Shown here one piece after another: positions 22,733-34,734 of a DNA stretch of 64,000 nt. The translations under genes and the position numbers were made by a program. How positions within the stretch are numbered: the first letter of the stretch is position 1; every line of letters begins with the position of its first letter. Source of the DNA: Nymphaea colorata (Eukaryota > Streptophyta > Magnoliopsida > Nymphaeales > Nymphaeaceae); the NCBI RefSeq assembly GCF_008831285.2, contig NC_045144.1, positions 2,358,001-2,422,000 of the forward strand, read 5' to 3'. The notes beneath the pieces were generated by a model. The model had not been told where the DNA came from, did not search any database, and was given only the letters and a program-made list of their open reading frames with translations.

Positions 22733-23413
22733 AGAATCCTTCCAACATTGGTTATGGCAGTTACCAGGTATTGTGTTGTTTACGGTAAAAAAACATGTTG
22801 GCATATATAAAAATTCTGATTTTTTTTCGTAGAAGCCAACTTATTTTTTAAATTACTTTTATGAGACACAAATTATAATTTCTGGAAAATTTAAATAGTA
22901 AAAAATTTTTCATAGATGCTACCTCAGATGCCAACCAACTTAGACCAAGAAAGGGCTCACAAACAATATCAACAAGGTTCTCAAACAGTGATTGTGAACA
23001 GGATAAAGAAACATACGGTTGGTAGTTTCGCTTCCAATGCAAAGACCTATATTGGACTAGCTCTCTTTTCATCAGGTTGAGAAACTGGGCTACCTCAGTT
23101 GAGTATGGTGGGGACATCACAAACTAAAAGATTGAAGGGTTCCACACCGCTACTTGAATAGGAAGTAGTGACTTTGTAGATTGAGGACACGGCAAGGCAA
23201 CCTACATCTCCAAAATGGTATTGGCAATATTGATATCACGACAACAGAGCACTATAGACCAGTAATAACTGGCAGTGGATTTTACAGCTTGGAAGCAAAT
23301 GACAAAGGCAAGCTGTGGCTCCACAGCTTCTACCGTTTGTCCTCATTGTGATTCTGCCTGATGGATTCTACAAAAAATAGAGCAAGAGAAGAAAGGAAAA
23401 AAAGTTTTGGAAA

Positions 23414-24236
23414 GAGCCGGTGAAAAGTATCAGTTCTACCAGCCCTTCCATGTGCCGGCCGTGGTTTTTCCAACACGGGCAAGCCCGTGCCTGGGTAAAA
23501 GCTGGGAATTACCTAAACTTGGAGTCTCCCTTTTTCCTTCTAGGAGGTTTCCACATGATATCAGGAGGTAGATGCAAACAAAGATTCACATTAAATGAGG
23601 GAAGAAATGCCTGAAGATTACTTTTCTACTTGTTTGCTGGCACCTGTGGTGGTACCAGAACAAGCTAGTGCATGAGGAAATCTCCTTGCAAGCTAGCAAG
23701 CTGAAGGAAGACATTTGGAGGAGTTGTATAGACTCCTTTGTGGGTACTAAATGGTCGAAAGAGGCTGAAGGCAAGTTGCGCTTGTGGATTCAAACTGGGC
23801 TGGTTTGTGTAGACAACTGTAGAGGCTCAGCAGACATGCTGATCATCAAAATCATTCTTATAAAGGTGGCAGGCTGTAACAGAGCTGCAGGACAATCTTA
23901 TTTTAGGGATGGTTTTAAAGGTGTGAAAATTCTGCTAACTCCAAGAGGAGGAGTGTTGGAGCGAGAGGTAGAGGTTCTTGAGAAAATCCTTAATTATCAC
24001 AAGGATTATGGTGGTCAGATAATCATCTTTTCTTCTGTGGATGTCTTAATCCGGAGGCTCCATCAGCATCTTGAAGGTAGGAACGTGTGGGGTAATTTCA
24101 GTAGTCTGTTAGAATCACTGAGACCAGAGTTAAGGAAGCAAAAGAGGATGCTACGGTTGATTTTGGTGTGTTCATCACTGCCCATTACAAGCAGAGTGGT
24201 GATTTCTATTGTGCAGATTAACGGTTGTCTATAGTT
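23414..24236 (+). pseudogene. LINE ORF2 C-terminal relic (RNase H region), left copy
   Basis: The translation includes CWHLWWYQNKLVHEE, the usual zinc-ribbon/linker pattern after a plant LINE reverse transcriptase. It then has an RNase H-like block (LTPRGGVLE, EVEVLEKILNYHKDYGGQII, DVLIRRLHQHLEGR). It ends at a TAG near 24236. Only the 3' part of a LINE is present. Confidence 0.6.
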
Positions 24237-25204
24237 TGATTTTCCATTTCTGTTTTCTTCTTGTTCTCTTGGAAGGTCGACTCAGCCCTTTGCTGTCAAT
24301 GACTGTGAAGATTGGCATTTGTATAGTGCCAACAATTCCCAGCATATGTAATTTTGTTTAATAAAGATAGGGGGCTCTAACCCCGATGTTACCTAAAACT
24401 CTATAAGCAAGGCCACCGGACCTCGTCCGACTGATTGATAACCTCTTGTTAACTTATAAAGCATTTGGAAATGAGCAAGACATGTTTTAAGGGAGGTTGT
24501 GACCAGCTATCCATTGGCCAAAGTCTAGATGGATATTGTGCTAACCCATCCAAACCTTTGGTTCCTTGAATTAAAGATCTGCTGTGACACATGACATTTG
24601 CACTTGATCTTGACGTTGCCAAAAGCGCAGTATTTGATTTTTTTTTTCTTTTAAATAGAAGTTCTGAAAATTGTAAGTTGGGGGTGTTTCTAGGAAGGAG
24701 GGGAAGCATGAATGGAGGAACTCAACTTTTTAATATAAAAAGATCGTTGAATTTAAAATGAAAAATTCATTCTCATTAAATTTTGCCATCACTCAAATAC
24801 TTTGTATTCGCTCCATAATCACTTATCTTTCTTTTTCATTGTTTTACTATTTTTTTCATTATTTTCTTCTTTGGGGCAACAGAGTGTGAGTTTGTTCTTG
24901 AAAAAAAAAAAAATTATAAAGCACACTTAAAGTCTTAAACTTTCAAGGTAGCAAAAAACTTCTCAAATTGTTTAAAAAGAAAATCATCTGACCTATGTTC
25001 TTGTTCTCTTGTATTCAATTTGAGGAAGTAAATAAAAAAAATTGCATGTATCTTTAAAAACCATTTCATCTTCTTTCTTATTGAATCAAACCACTCTTGT
25101 AATTGTAAACAAGAGCACGTTTGAGTGGGTATAAAAAATATTTTAAAATGCACTTGGTCACTCCAAGTGAAAGTTTGGGTTGGGGTGGCACTGCTTAGGA
25201 GTGG

Positions 25205-25415
25205 TTTTCGAAAATATTTCAAAATGCATTTAAAGGTTAGCCACGAAATAGTACTGCTCAACTTAGTACCCCACTATGATTCTTATTATTATCTACAAAG
25301 CCAGAAGTCATGTGTTTATCGACTCTTTTGTATACAATGTCATCATCGATGAGTTTAACTGCATACTAAACTTGGTAATCTTTCGATACTCATCGTGAAT
25401 GTCAAGTTATATACC
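25205..25415. other. spacer of the inverted duplication
   Basis: About 211 bases between the arms have no partner in the other arm. They are AT-rich without coding signal. An AATATTT(C/T)AAAATGCA motif of the left arm recurs at its start. Confidence 0.7.
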
Positions 25416-26370
25416 CACTCCGAAGAAGTGACACCCCGACCCAGACTTTCACTTGGAGTAACCATTTGCACTTTAAAATTCTTTGTATACCCATTCAAAC
25501 GTGCTCTTGTTTACAATTACAAGATTGGTTTGATTCAATAAGAAAGAAGATGAAATGGTTGTAAAAAATACTTTCGAACTTTTTTATTTACTTCCTCAAA
25601 TTGAATACAAGAGAACAAGAACATAGGTCGGATGATTTTCTTTTCAAACAATTTGAGAAGTTTTTTGCTAACATGAAAGTTTAAGTATCCTTTATAATTA
25701 TTTTCTTCAATAACAATTCACACTCTATTGCTCCAAAGAAGAAAATAAAGAAACAAATAGTAAAACGATGAAAAAGAAAATACCCAACTTCAATAAACAG
25801 TATTTGAGTGATGGAAAAATTTAATGAGAATGAATTTTTCATTTTAAATCAAAGGAGCTTTTTATAATAAAAAGTTGAATTTCTCCATTAATGCTTCCCC
25901 TCCATCCTAGAAGCATCCAACTTACAATTTTCAAAACTTCTATTTAAAGAAAAAAAAACTAATACTGCGCTTTTGGCAACGTCAAAATCAAGTGGGAATG
26001 TTATGTTTCGCAATCTTTAATTGAATGAACCAACAGTTTGCATGGGTTAGCGCAATATCCATCTGCATTCCAATGGATGGCTGGTCATAGCCTCTCATAA
26101 AGATGTCTTGCTGGTTTCCAAAAGCTTTATACCTTAACATTTATACCTTAACAAGAGGTCATCCATCACTCGGATGAGGTCCGAAGGCCCTCCATTTTCC
26201 TTGCTTCGGGAGTTTTAGGCTACATTGGGGTTTGGGCCCCCCTACCTTTATTAAACAAGATTACCTATACAGGGAAATGTGAGCACTATACAAATGCCAA
26301 TCTTCACGGTGATTAACAGCGAAGGGCTGACTCGGCTCTCCAAGAGAACAAGAAGAAAAGAAATGGAAAA

Positions 26371-27190
26371 TCAAAATATAGACTGCTGTAAATCTACACA
26401 AAAGAAATCATCACTCTGCTTGTAATGGGCAGCGATGAACACACCAAAATCAACCGTAGCGTCCTCTTTTGCCACCTTAACTATGGTCTCAGTGCCTTCT
26501 AACAGACTGCTGCAATTACCCCACACTTTCCTACCTTCAAGATGCTGATGGAGCCTCCGGATTAAGACATCCATATAAGAAAAGATAGTTATCAACCACC
26601 ATAATCCTTGTGATAATTAAGGATTTTCTCAAGAACCTCTACCTCTCCCTCCAACACTCCTCCTCTTGGAGTTAGCAGAATTTTCGCACCTTTAAAACCA
26701 TCCCCAAAACAAGATTGTACCGCAGCTCTGTTACAGCCTGCCACCTTTACCAGAATGATTTCGATGATCAGCATATCTGCTGAACCTCTATAGTCGTCTA
26801 CACAAACCAGCCCAGTTTGAATCCATAAGCGCAACTTGCCTTCAGGCTTGTTCGACCATTTAATACCCACAAATGAGTCTATACAACTCCTCCAAATGTC
26901 TTCCTTCAGCTTGCTAACTTGCAAGGAGATTTCCTCATGCACTAGCTTGTTCTGGTACCACCACAGGTGCCAGCAAACAAGTATAAAAGTAATCTTCAAG
27001 CATTTCCTCCCTCATTTAATGTGAATCTTTGTTTGCATCTACCTCCTGATATCATGTGGAAACCTCTTAGAAGGAAAAAGGGAGACTCCAAATTTAGGTA
27101 ATTCCCAGCCTTTACCCAGAAACGGGCTTGCCCATGTTGGAAAAACCACGGCCGGCACATGGAAGGGTCGGTAGAACTGCTACTTTTCAC
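26371..27190 (-). pseudogene. LINE ORF2 C-terminal relic, right copy
   Basis: This is the partner of 23414-24236. It has long open frames (27190-26996, 26999-26592, 26595-26371) separated by frame changes. It includes CWHLWWYQNKLVHEE and the RNase H-like FSYMDVLIRRLHQHLEGR block. This copy ends with VDLQQSIF and a stop. Confidence 0.6.
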
Positions 27191-28064
27191 CGGCTCTTTC
27201 CAAACTTTTTTAGTTTTCTTCTCTTGCTTTATTTTTTGTAGAATCCATCAGGCAGAATCACAATGAGGACAAACAGTAGAAGCTGTCAAGCCACAGTTTG
27301 CCTTTGTCATATGCTTCCAAGCTGTAATAGCCACTACCAGTTATTACTGTTCTATAGTGCTCTAGGGTCGTGATATCAATATTGTCTGTACCATTTACGT
27401 ATGCAATGTTGGAGATGTAGGTTGCCTTGCCGTGTCCTCAATCTACAAAGTCACCACTTCCCATAGTGCTGTGGAACCCCTCAATCTTTTCGTCCATGTT
27501 TTCCCCACCATACTGAACTGAGGTAGCCCAGTTTCTCAATGCCACGAAAAGAGAGCTAGGCCAATATACGTCCTTGCATTGGAAGCGAAACTACCAATTA
27601 TGTGTTTCTTTATCCTATTCACAATGACGCTTTGAGAACCTTGTTGATATTGTTTTTGACAATGATAGACAAGCTAAGGAAGAATGTAGTTACCTGAGAT
27701 ATATCATGGCCATAGAACTGGTGAACCCAAGCCCAGAACTGCCAACAACAGAACCACCACTGCTTCTCAAAGAATAACATTTCTCTTAATAGCCAGAGCT
27801 TGTCCTTAGCCCACTCCCTATGGTAGTATCTCATCCATGAGCCCTTTCTTGGTCTAAGTTGGTTGGCATCCGAGGTAGCATCTATGAAATTTTTTTTACC
27901 ATTTAACTTTTTCCAGAAGTTATAATTTGTCTCCCATAAAAGTAATTTAAAAAATAAGTTGGTTTCTACAACAAAAATTCAGAATTTTTAAATATGGCAA
28001 CTTGTTTTTTGACCTAAACAACACAATACCTGGTAACAGCCACAATGAATGTTGGAAGAACTCT

Positions 28065-28118
28065 AATTGAAACATCACTATCAATGTTGGAAGAGCCATC
28101 CAATTGATCAAAAACAAC
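28065..28118 (-). pseudogene. FBPase fragment, copy 3
   Basis: On the minus strand it reads VVFDQLDGSSNIDSDVSI, with the conserved Pro changed to Gln. It is the inverted partner of the copies at 21933 and 22676. Confidence 0.65.
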
Positions 28119-29693
28119 AGAATGCCTCCACCAGTTGCAATAGTTTGAGAATGAACTAGATTAGTATATTAATTAGGTAGGTTCAATCCAAGAAAAAGTT
28201 TGCAACAGACGGAAACAGACTTTCCCTTTTTTGAAAGGGTTCCAGTAGGACTTTACAGGGATGTGAAAATGGAAACAAGCTGGTATTAAACAACCAAAAG
28301 GTTCAAACCTTGAAGACACTTGAAAGTCAAATAAACTAAAGAAGCTCGCCAACAGGGCAAGAAATTGGAGGAGGCATTATTCAATATCAACACTCTAATA
28401 CCAATATATGTGGCCATCCCATGCCTTCAGTAGAACTGACAGCTGTTGTTCAGAGGGAGGTAGAGACATCTACCATATAAGAGGCAAATTGAAGCAAATG
28501 GTCCACGTGAATTTCCCATGCCAAACCCATGCACACACACACAAACACATGGAGAGAGAAAAAGAGTGAGAGAGATAGAGCTATGCCTCATAAGAGGCTC
28601 ATTGAAGCAGAAAGTAACATAGTGGCAAATTTCATTTTATATATTTAACATAGCATAGCCGTAGAGTTGCTTGCCCAGCAGCAAAACTGTGCAAACACTC
28701 CACATGATTGGGAATTTCATGGTTCTTGACATTATTCTCAAGCGAAGTTGACTCATATACTCATTAGCTCTTTGTTCAAAAATCCCTGCCTGCATAAGTG
28801 GCTACATGTCACTCAAGTTATAACTATTGGAACTGAGTGACTGGTGAACTCTTGCATCTTGGAAAGCTTCAACGTGACTTTCACCTAAAATTTCATCACA
28901 TTAATTAGCATACCAGCGATTTTCAAACATGTAAGACATGTTTGTAAGATGCTTGTGAACTTCTTGTACCAGATGAGTCAGTGCTTCTTGAGAATCCCCT
29001 CATGTCTTTGAAGGATCTTTTTCCTATTGCTCTATGTACAGATAGATGGTTGCACCAACTAAAGTAGTTCCAGAGAGATGAAACACCTGCATGTTCAGAG
29101 AAGCAACATAACTAATAAATTCCATGAAGTAGTTGGCGTTCTAGTCCATAGGGCCAATTTTCAGCAAGAAAAGCTTCACCTGCATTTGGCAAACTTAACG
29201 CAACAGGTGCAACAAGTAGACTGGCAAGCTGTTGTACCAATCTCTCCTCATCTTCAAAAAGATATCGTATGACCTGGTGCTATGAGACAAAGCTATCAAC
29301 AGAATCCTTGTAATCAAACTCATCATCTTGAACAACAGTTGATACATCTGATTTTATATTCTTTATCATCTTGCAACAAAAAGTCACCAAAATTCTAATT
29401 TAATCCCGTACAAATATTCAGAAAAACGGATTTTGGTATTCATTTCTCGATACTCTTTTTACTGATATATTTTTTTTTACATTGCTTTTATAGCACTTAT
29501 TCTGATGATTTCACATTCATCACAAACAGCAATGGTGTCACCTTTTATACCATCTGCACTTTACATTAAGATTTTCTTTCCAACCCTAGCAGCAAACATT
29601 AAGATTTGATACCATCTGCACTCTACATACAAACACAAGAGAAACATGCTTCATCAGAGTTGATGAAACCAAACAATGCTGGCAAGTTAACCA

Positions 29694-30682
29694 AACAATA
29701 CGTGTCTAATCCAACAAACACATGGTACTACTTATCACTAATCAATAACAGTGCACTCAGAATGCAATACTATGAAATATGATGCAGAACTGCAAATATC
29801 AGCCAGGTTAAACTATTCCATTCCATTCACTGACAGATAAAACTAGTTTAGAAAAGAAAAGTTTGTAAGTAGATCTTTACGAGGAGAAAAATTCCAAGAT
29901 CCTTTTAAGGGTCTAATCTCTTCCTGTAGAAAAAAAAATTTGAAGGAAATTGTTTGCTTAATTGCTTCCCCATTTTGGAAAGGGAGGTACTTAATCCTGA
30001 TTGGTGATTCTAAAAATGGATTTTATTAACTATAATAACAAATAAGCAATAGGGAATGATAGATGCAGGAAATTCGAGTATGGAGGCATCAACATTTGCG
30101 TTTGAAACAAAAAACCAAGAAGAAAATGAAAATGAGATCAAACTTTGTGAATCTCGTAGTAACAATCCAACATTGCAATCAATCCTTCAAATTTGCCTAA
30201 CAAAGGAGACAACCTGAAGGATATCATTCCCCTATCTCTAGCATTTGTACTCTTGATCATCCTTCCTTCTCAAGGGGACTCTGCACAATGAAACACTAAT
30301 GGAAACCTCTGTGTCATCAAATTCAGATGCCGTAATTTATTCTCAATATTTAAATTGAAGAGACTTTGCATGACAACGGTTTTTTACTAATCAATTGATG
30401 CATAAAGGGAGAACGTACCATGGAGCAACAAGTGAACAAGTAGCAAATTGTCAATCATAAATGTTACCATTGATTCATCATCCAGCAAAAAATGTTGAGA
30501 GCATTGTTGCATCACCTGTAGGTAAGGAGATGTGTTCGATCATTGAGGCCAAAAAATGGCAACAATTTGTTATTAGCATAGATAAATGGAGAGAATGAGG
30601 CTAACTTTTGAGCTTTATTGAGCATGTAAAAGGGGTCCGTGGAGGAGCACGGTGATGTATGAAAGTGATGCATAGAGGGAAA

Positions 30683-30723
<41 letters not shown>

Positions 30724-31020
30724 AATCTTTATGAATTTTTGAGTATGAAACGTAAGCATATAGAGGAAAAAAGGCATCAACTTAAATTATGGGAAAGGAA
30801 AAGCCCTACAATATTGGAGGGCCATTTGGTTTAAGAGGTCAGTCTCGACCCATGGCTTTGAAAGTGCCATGACTAAAGTGACTTCAGAACTTCTTTGTGG
30901 TGTTGTGATTGCTAAACTTCCTTGTATATTGCTTCTTAAGTATAATGTTTTTAAAATCTATTGATTTGTATGATACTCTTATGACTACTGATGTTTTTTC
31001 TGAGATTTTTTGATAAAATT
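29694..31020. other. intergenic, no gene seen
   Basis: AT-rich sequence. A GA microsatellite of about 40 bases lies at 30681-30720. No coding or transposon signature was recognised before the hAT relic. Confidence 0.4.
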
Positions 31021-31146
31021 ATGCAAGAAGTTAAGCTGGAGAATGTTATGGAATTTGTTATAGATAACGCAGCAAAGTATAAAGCTGCAGGTGAAATATT
31101 TGCAGCAAGATATAGGATATTCTATTGGAACCCATGTGCTTCACTC
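31021..31146 (+). pseudogene. hAT transposase fragment (DUF659 region)
   Basis: The frame reads VKLENVMEFVIDNAAKYKAAG, then a stretch ending FYWNPCASL. This is the V(V/I)TDNAANYKAAG...YWTPCAAH signature of plant hAT transposases. The frame stops right after CASL and no other transposase block was found, so it is a relic. Confidence 0.75.
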
Positions 31147-31930
31147 TAAGGTTTGATGTACAAGCCATTTAATTAATGGTTCTCTTATTTGAACGTCTAG
31201 AAATTGGATTTGGGTTTCAAAGTCACTTTTGAACTTGAATGAAAATTTGAAATTCAATTTTAACAATCAAAAGCTTGAATTTGTTTGCATCAGAGATTGA
31301 GAATTGATCACAGATTCTTTCAAATTATGGAAATTTTGAAGATTGGTTGGGATTTCGATTGAAAACTTGAATTAGCTTAAAATGATAAAAAATTCTTTTG
31401 AATTCTAGCAGTTTTGAAGATTTGCATTTGGATTATTGTTTTAGTCTCAGAATTGACATTGGAATTGGGAATTTGTTTTTGGATAGTTGAAATTGATAAG
31501 TTGAATTGCTACAATTTTGAAGAAAAATTGATTTGATCCAAAGATAGGAATTGGTAGACATTAAAGGTGGCAGGAATGATCGGATCTTGTACCAATGGGT
31601 AGGAGAAGATAAGGATGATTGTCATCATGCACCAGCATGCCGAATGGATGAATAAATCAATGATGTGTTTGTCAGTAGAAGCTGATATTGAAGTTGTTTA
31701 ATGTTCATTTTCTTGTACTAGCAATATTCAATGATAATTCTGACCAAAGAATAAGCTGGAGGTACCTTCATCCTCGAGGACTCAGTAGTAGCAGACAACT
31801 ACTTATTGGCAGTAACAGAGCTCCATATTTGCTGGTGTGGGTAGTTGCCCACGCTAGCAACAAATTCTTTTATTTATTTTTACATAGATGTCTTACAATT
31901 ATTTACTTATTTATATATTTTGTGTCCCTT
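31147..31930. other. AT-rich stretch between hAT relic and hAT-like end
   Basis: The sequence is dominated by degenerate TTGAAT/AATTTG repeats at about 31190-31520. It may belong to the same decayed hAT element. No coding domain seen. Confidence 0.35.
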
Positions 31931-31975
31931 CAAAAATGAGAATTTCTAAAACAGTGCCCCATAGCCAAAAATGTC
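31931..31975. mobile_element. hAT-like terminal sequence
   Basis: The block ends GTCTGGCTCTACCACTG, whose reverse complement (CAGTGGTAGAGCCAGAC) is a common hAT terminus. It follows GTGCCCCATAGCC. No matching left terminus was found upstream of the transposase relic. Confidence 0.45.
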
Positions 31976-31989
31976 TGGCTCTACCACTG

Positions 31990-33230
31990 CTTATTGGGTC
32001 TATGCTGGTTCAATTACTTAGCCAGGTCCATCTATTGAGACATGGTATGCAATATGTTTGAGGATTTTGGCCATTGACATAGGCATGGAATAAATACATA
32101 TATCATATTAGTGCATGCTTAAATACATACATATGTCATCTTTACAAGCCTAGCTGTTGGAGCATGTATTTTCTTTGTGTTGGAATGCTGATGTATTTCC
32201 AATGATGGCGCGGTTGACACATACTACGTGAGGAGGAATACTATAATCCAGATTGTGCCAAAAAATAATAGAGCAGTTGAGAATCAAATAGATATGTAAT
32301 CAAGTATGTTTGACAAATGGGATGCTATAGTTAGTAAATTTGTAGGACTTATGTACAAGTTACCTGAAGACCATATAAGGAGGGAGACCATGAGGACAAA
32401 ACATAACTTCTTGCTACTCTGAAGATGTCATGTAGAGATATCTAGATCATATGCATGAATGAAGTCCAGATGTAACAAGACATTAGTTGTTCTCCTTTAA
32501 GCTGGAAAAAGTCGGTCAGTTCCAAAGCCATCAGAAGGACATGACATAATAAATAACAAATGTAGTTTCTAGCATATGGAAGAATGACAACTTTTGTTTG
32601 TGAGATAATTAGAGGTCTGGAAGAAGAAGGTGTCAAGGCACATCCATACGCTAGGCAAGGGTTTGCACCAGGGTGTGACAAGCTTTATTGGCAGAGAGTA
32701 AACCCACATCTTGCTGGGAGCTAAAAGCTGGCATACCCCACCGATAGGAGTAAACACTAGTGGCTACATTCAATGGTTAAAGTCGAACCCATGGAGCCCC
32801 TCAAGCACATTGATTTCTCCCAGGTTTCGGCCACAATTGTAGGTCAACCTAGTGGAAGTTTGTCGGACACCCTAGATTTGTCCTCCTCCATTGCTTGTGC
32901 ATGTTCCCTAATAAAGCCGGCCTCATCTCCCATACACAAAACACAAAAAAAATCAATAACTCAAGCAACATCTTATTACATTTGTTGCAAGGAATAAAGA
33001 AATTAAATAATAATGCAAAAGATATGCATTAGAGCAACCTAAGGTTGAGTTGTTGGATTATGAAGCAATTAAAGGAATGAAAATAATTGCAAATTACGTT
33101 CTTACCTTCAATTTTATTATGTAATATTTCATGAACTAGTTACCAAACTATTGTCTTTGCTTTATACTTGTTAAGAAATAGATTGATTTCAACTTGGTTC
33201 GAAACTGATGCATTACAATCGATTTAAAGT
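31990..33230. other. intergenic, repeat-like
   Basis: No gene was recognised. The block 32640-32990 has a repeat-like composition (CCCACATCTTGCTGGGAG and neighbours) suggesting an old transposon fragment that I cannot classify. Confidence 0.3.
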
Positions 33231-33234
33231 ATAG

Positions 33235-33480
33235 TGGTGCCAAATTTAGTACCCACAATGAAGCACACCAAAATCAATGGGTCTCACGTGAACAGTGGTG
33301 TCACACATAGTATCTTTCAACGAGCTGCACAAAATCAAAGTGTTTCATGTTTATAGTGGTGTCATACATAGTATCGCTCAACAATATCACACATAATCAA
33401 AAGTATTGACATGTGTATAAAAAATGATTGGACTGGTATAACAGTTTTAGAACCGATTCATTAAAGATTGGTTCATGACA
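33235..33480. repeat. degenerate tandem repeat, unit about 65 bases
   Basis: Units contain GTGGTGTCACACATAGTATC, then a variable part with ACAAAATCAAAGTGTTTCATG. They occur at about 33236, 33297 and 33357, with weaker echoes at 33735-33850. The tail (AACCGATTCATTAAAGATTG) resembles CACTA subterminal repeats. Confidence 0.5.
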
Positions 33481-34730
33481 TACTTAAGTCAGTTCTTGAG
33501 GTTTTGAACTAATTGTCAATTATGATGACACCATATGGATTTAAAGTTGGCTTATAAATTTTTCTACTACTTTATTATATTTTTTGCAGATTTGGAACAA
33601 TTATGAATGCAACATGATAAGAAATCAGTTCATGAAATATGAAATTTCAAAATTTGCTTCATACTATTCTTTTAATCCAATTTATATAAAGACAACTTGT
33701 TTCTATTGTTTTCTAACTGGTAAGTTGTTTATCGTACAAAGAACAGAACAAAAATCAAAGATTTGGCATGCATATTGGTCTCACACACATGATTTTCACA
33801 AAGAACTGCACAAAAATAAAAGTTTTGGCATCAGCATTGTTGTTATACACGTGTCACACAAACAATCACATTTTATATCAGACATTGTATCATTCATTAT
33901 GCCACATGCTTCGGTTAACTAAAATGATACTATATTGAATATATATGATGTATAGTTGTTATTTTGATCAATAACTTGATCATAGACAACTTCAAATGAC
34001 GTCGAAAACCAAAGCTGAAGAGCGTCTACAGACTACACTTTGTATAATATGATAACATACCAAATATACATAGATATGAAAAGCAATATATACATAATAA
34101 CAAACAAATCCACAAAATCCATACTATGACAAATGGACTAAGCATGTGTTGCATTGCGTATAATTCTCTGATGATTGTTGCATCAACTCATCATGTACAA
34201 CACGTAAAAAGATTAAAGATCAAATATAAGTGAACCAAATAGTGACAGAAGTAGTTGAGGATGAACATTTATGAAGTGTGTACAAAATTATTGATCCATT
34301 TGTTTTGGCTCAACTCATCTACAATTTGTTGTATCTGATAAACAAACTCTAATCAAACTTTTTCCGTTTCAAATTAATGGTAGTTTGCTTTTCCATCGCA
34401 CCAGCAGCAGAACCAACCTCGTCCATCCGTAATAGAGATGAAGTTTGTTAAACATTCTTTATGACAATAATTATAAACTACATAAAATGGAACATCATGA
34501 AATTCAAAACTTCCCACCTTGCCATCACAGTGGTGATTCATGGGAGAACAGGAGTGATTTCATAAAACTACAAGAGGCGATTGGTGAACAAATGATTTGT
34601 GGATGTACTATGTGGATGTACAATGGAGCCCTGTTTCAAGTTAATGGCAGTCCTCTTCGCCATCGCATTAAATGGCCAAGCAATTGGTCATAACATGTGA
34701 TGATGAAATGGAAAGTATGACAAAAAAATA
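33481..34730. other. AT-rich intergenic, no gene seen
   Basis: Several frames of about 100 residues exist, but none shows domains or splice structure. Weak continuation of the preceding degenerate repeat is seen to about 33850. Confidence 0.35.
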
Positions 34731-34734
34731 AGTG

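Larger units (their letters stand above)
21601..22940 (+). repeat. 745-base tandem duplication in the left arm
   Basis: GAATAGCAGCTGTCAGTTCT occurs at 21601 and 22346, and the following sequence is near-identical in both units. The second unit lacks about 135 bases after AAGAAAGGGCTCA. The right arm carries the segment only once, so the duplication arose after the inverted duplication or was lost from the right arm. Confidence 0.85.
20353..25204 (+). repeat. left arm of giant inverted duplication
   Basis: This arm matches the reverse complement of 25416-29693 almost end to end. The outer anchor is GGTTAACTTG with CATCAACT...GATGAAGCATG. The inner anchor is CTCCAAGTGAAAGT with GGGGTG. By eye the similarity is high but clearly imperfect, with small indels. 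The arm holds exon-like blocks (for example CRWHKGDTIALCDECG at about 20500), an FBPase fragment, a 745-base tandem duplication and a LINE relic. Confidence 0.9.
25416..29693 (-). repeat. right arm of giant inverted duplication
   Basis: This is the reverse complement of 20353-25204, minus the tandem duplication. Corresponding landmarks are the LINE relic (26371-27190), the FBPase fragment (28065-28118), the exon-like WAKDKLWLLREMLFFEKQWW block at about 27720-27830 and the terminal GTTAACC at 29686-29692. Confidence 0.9.
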
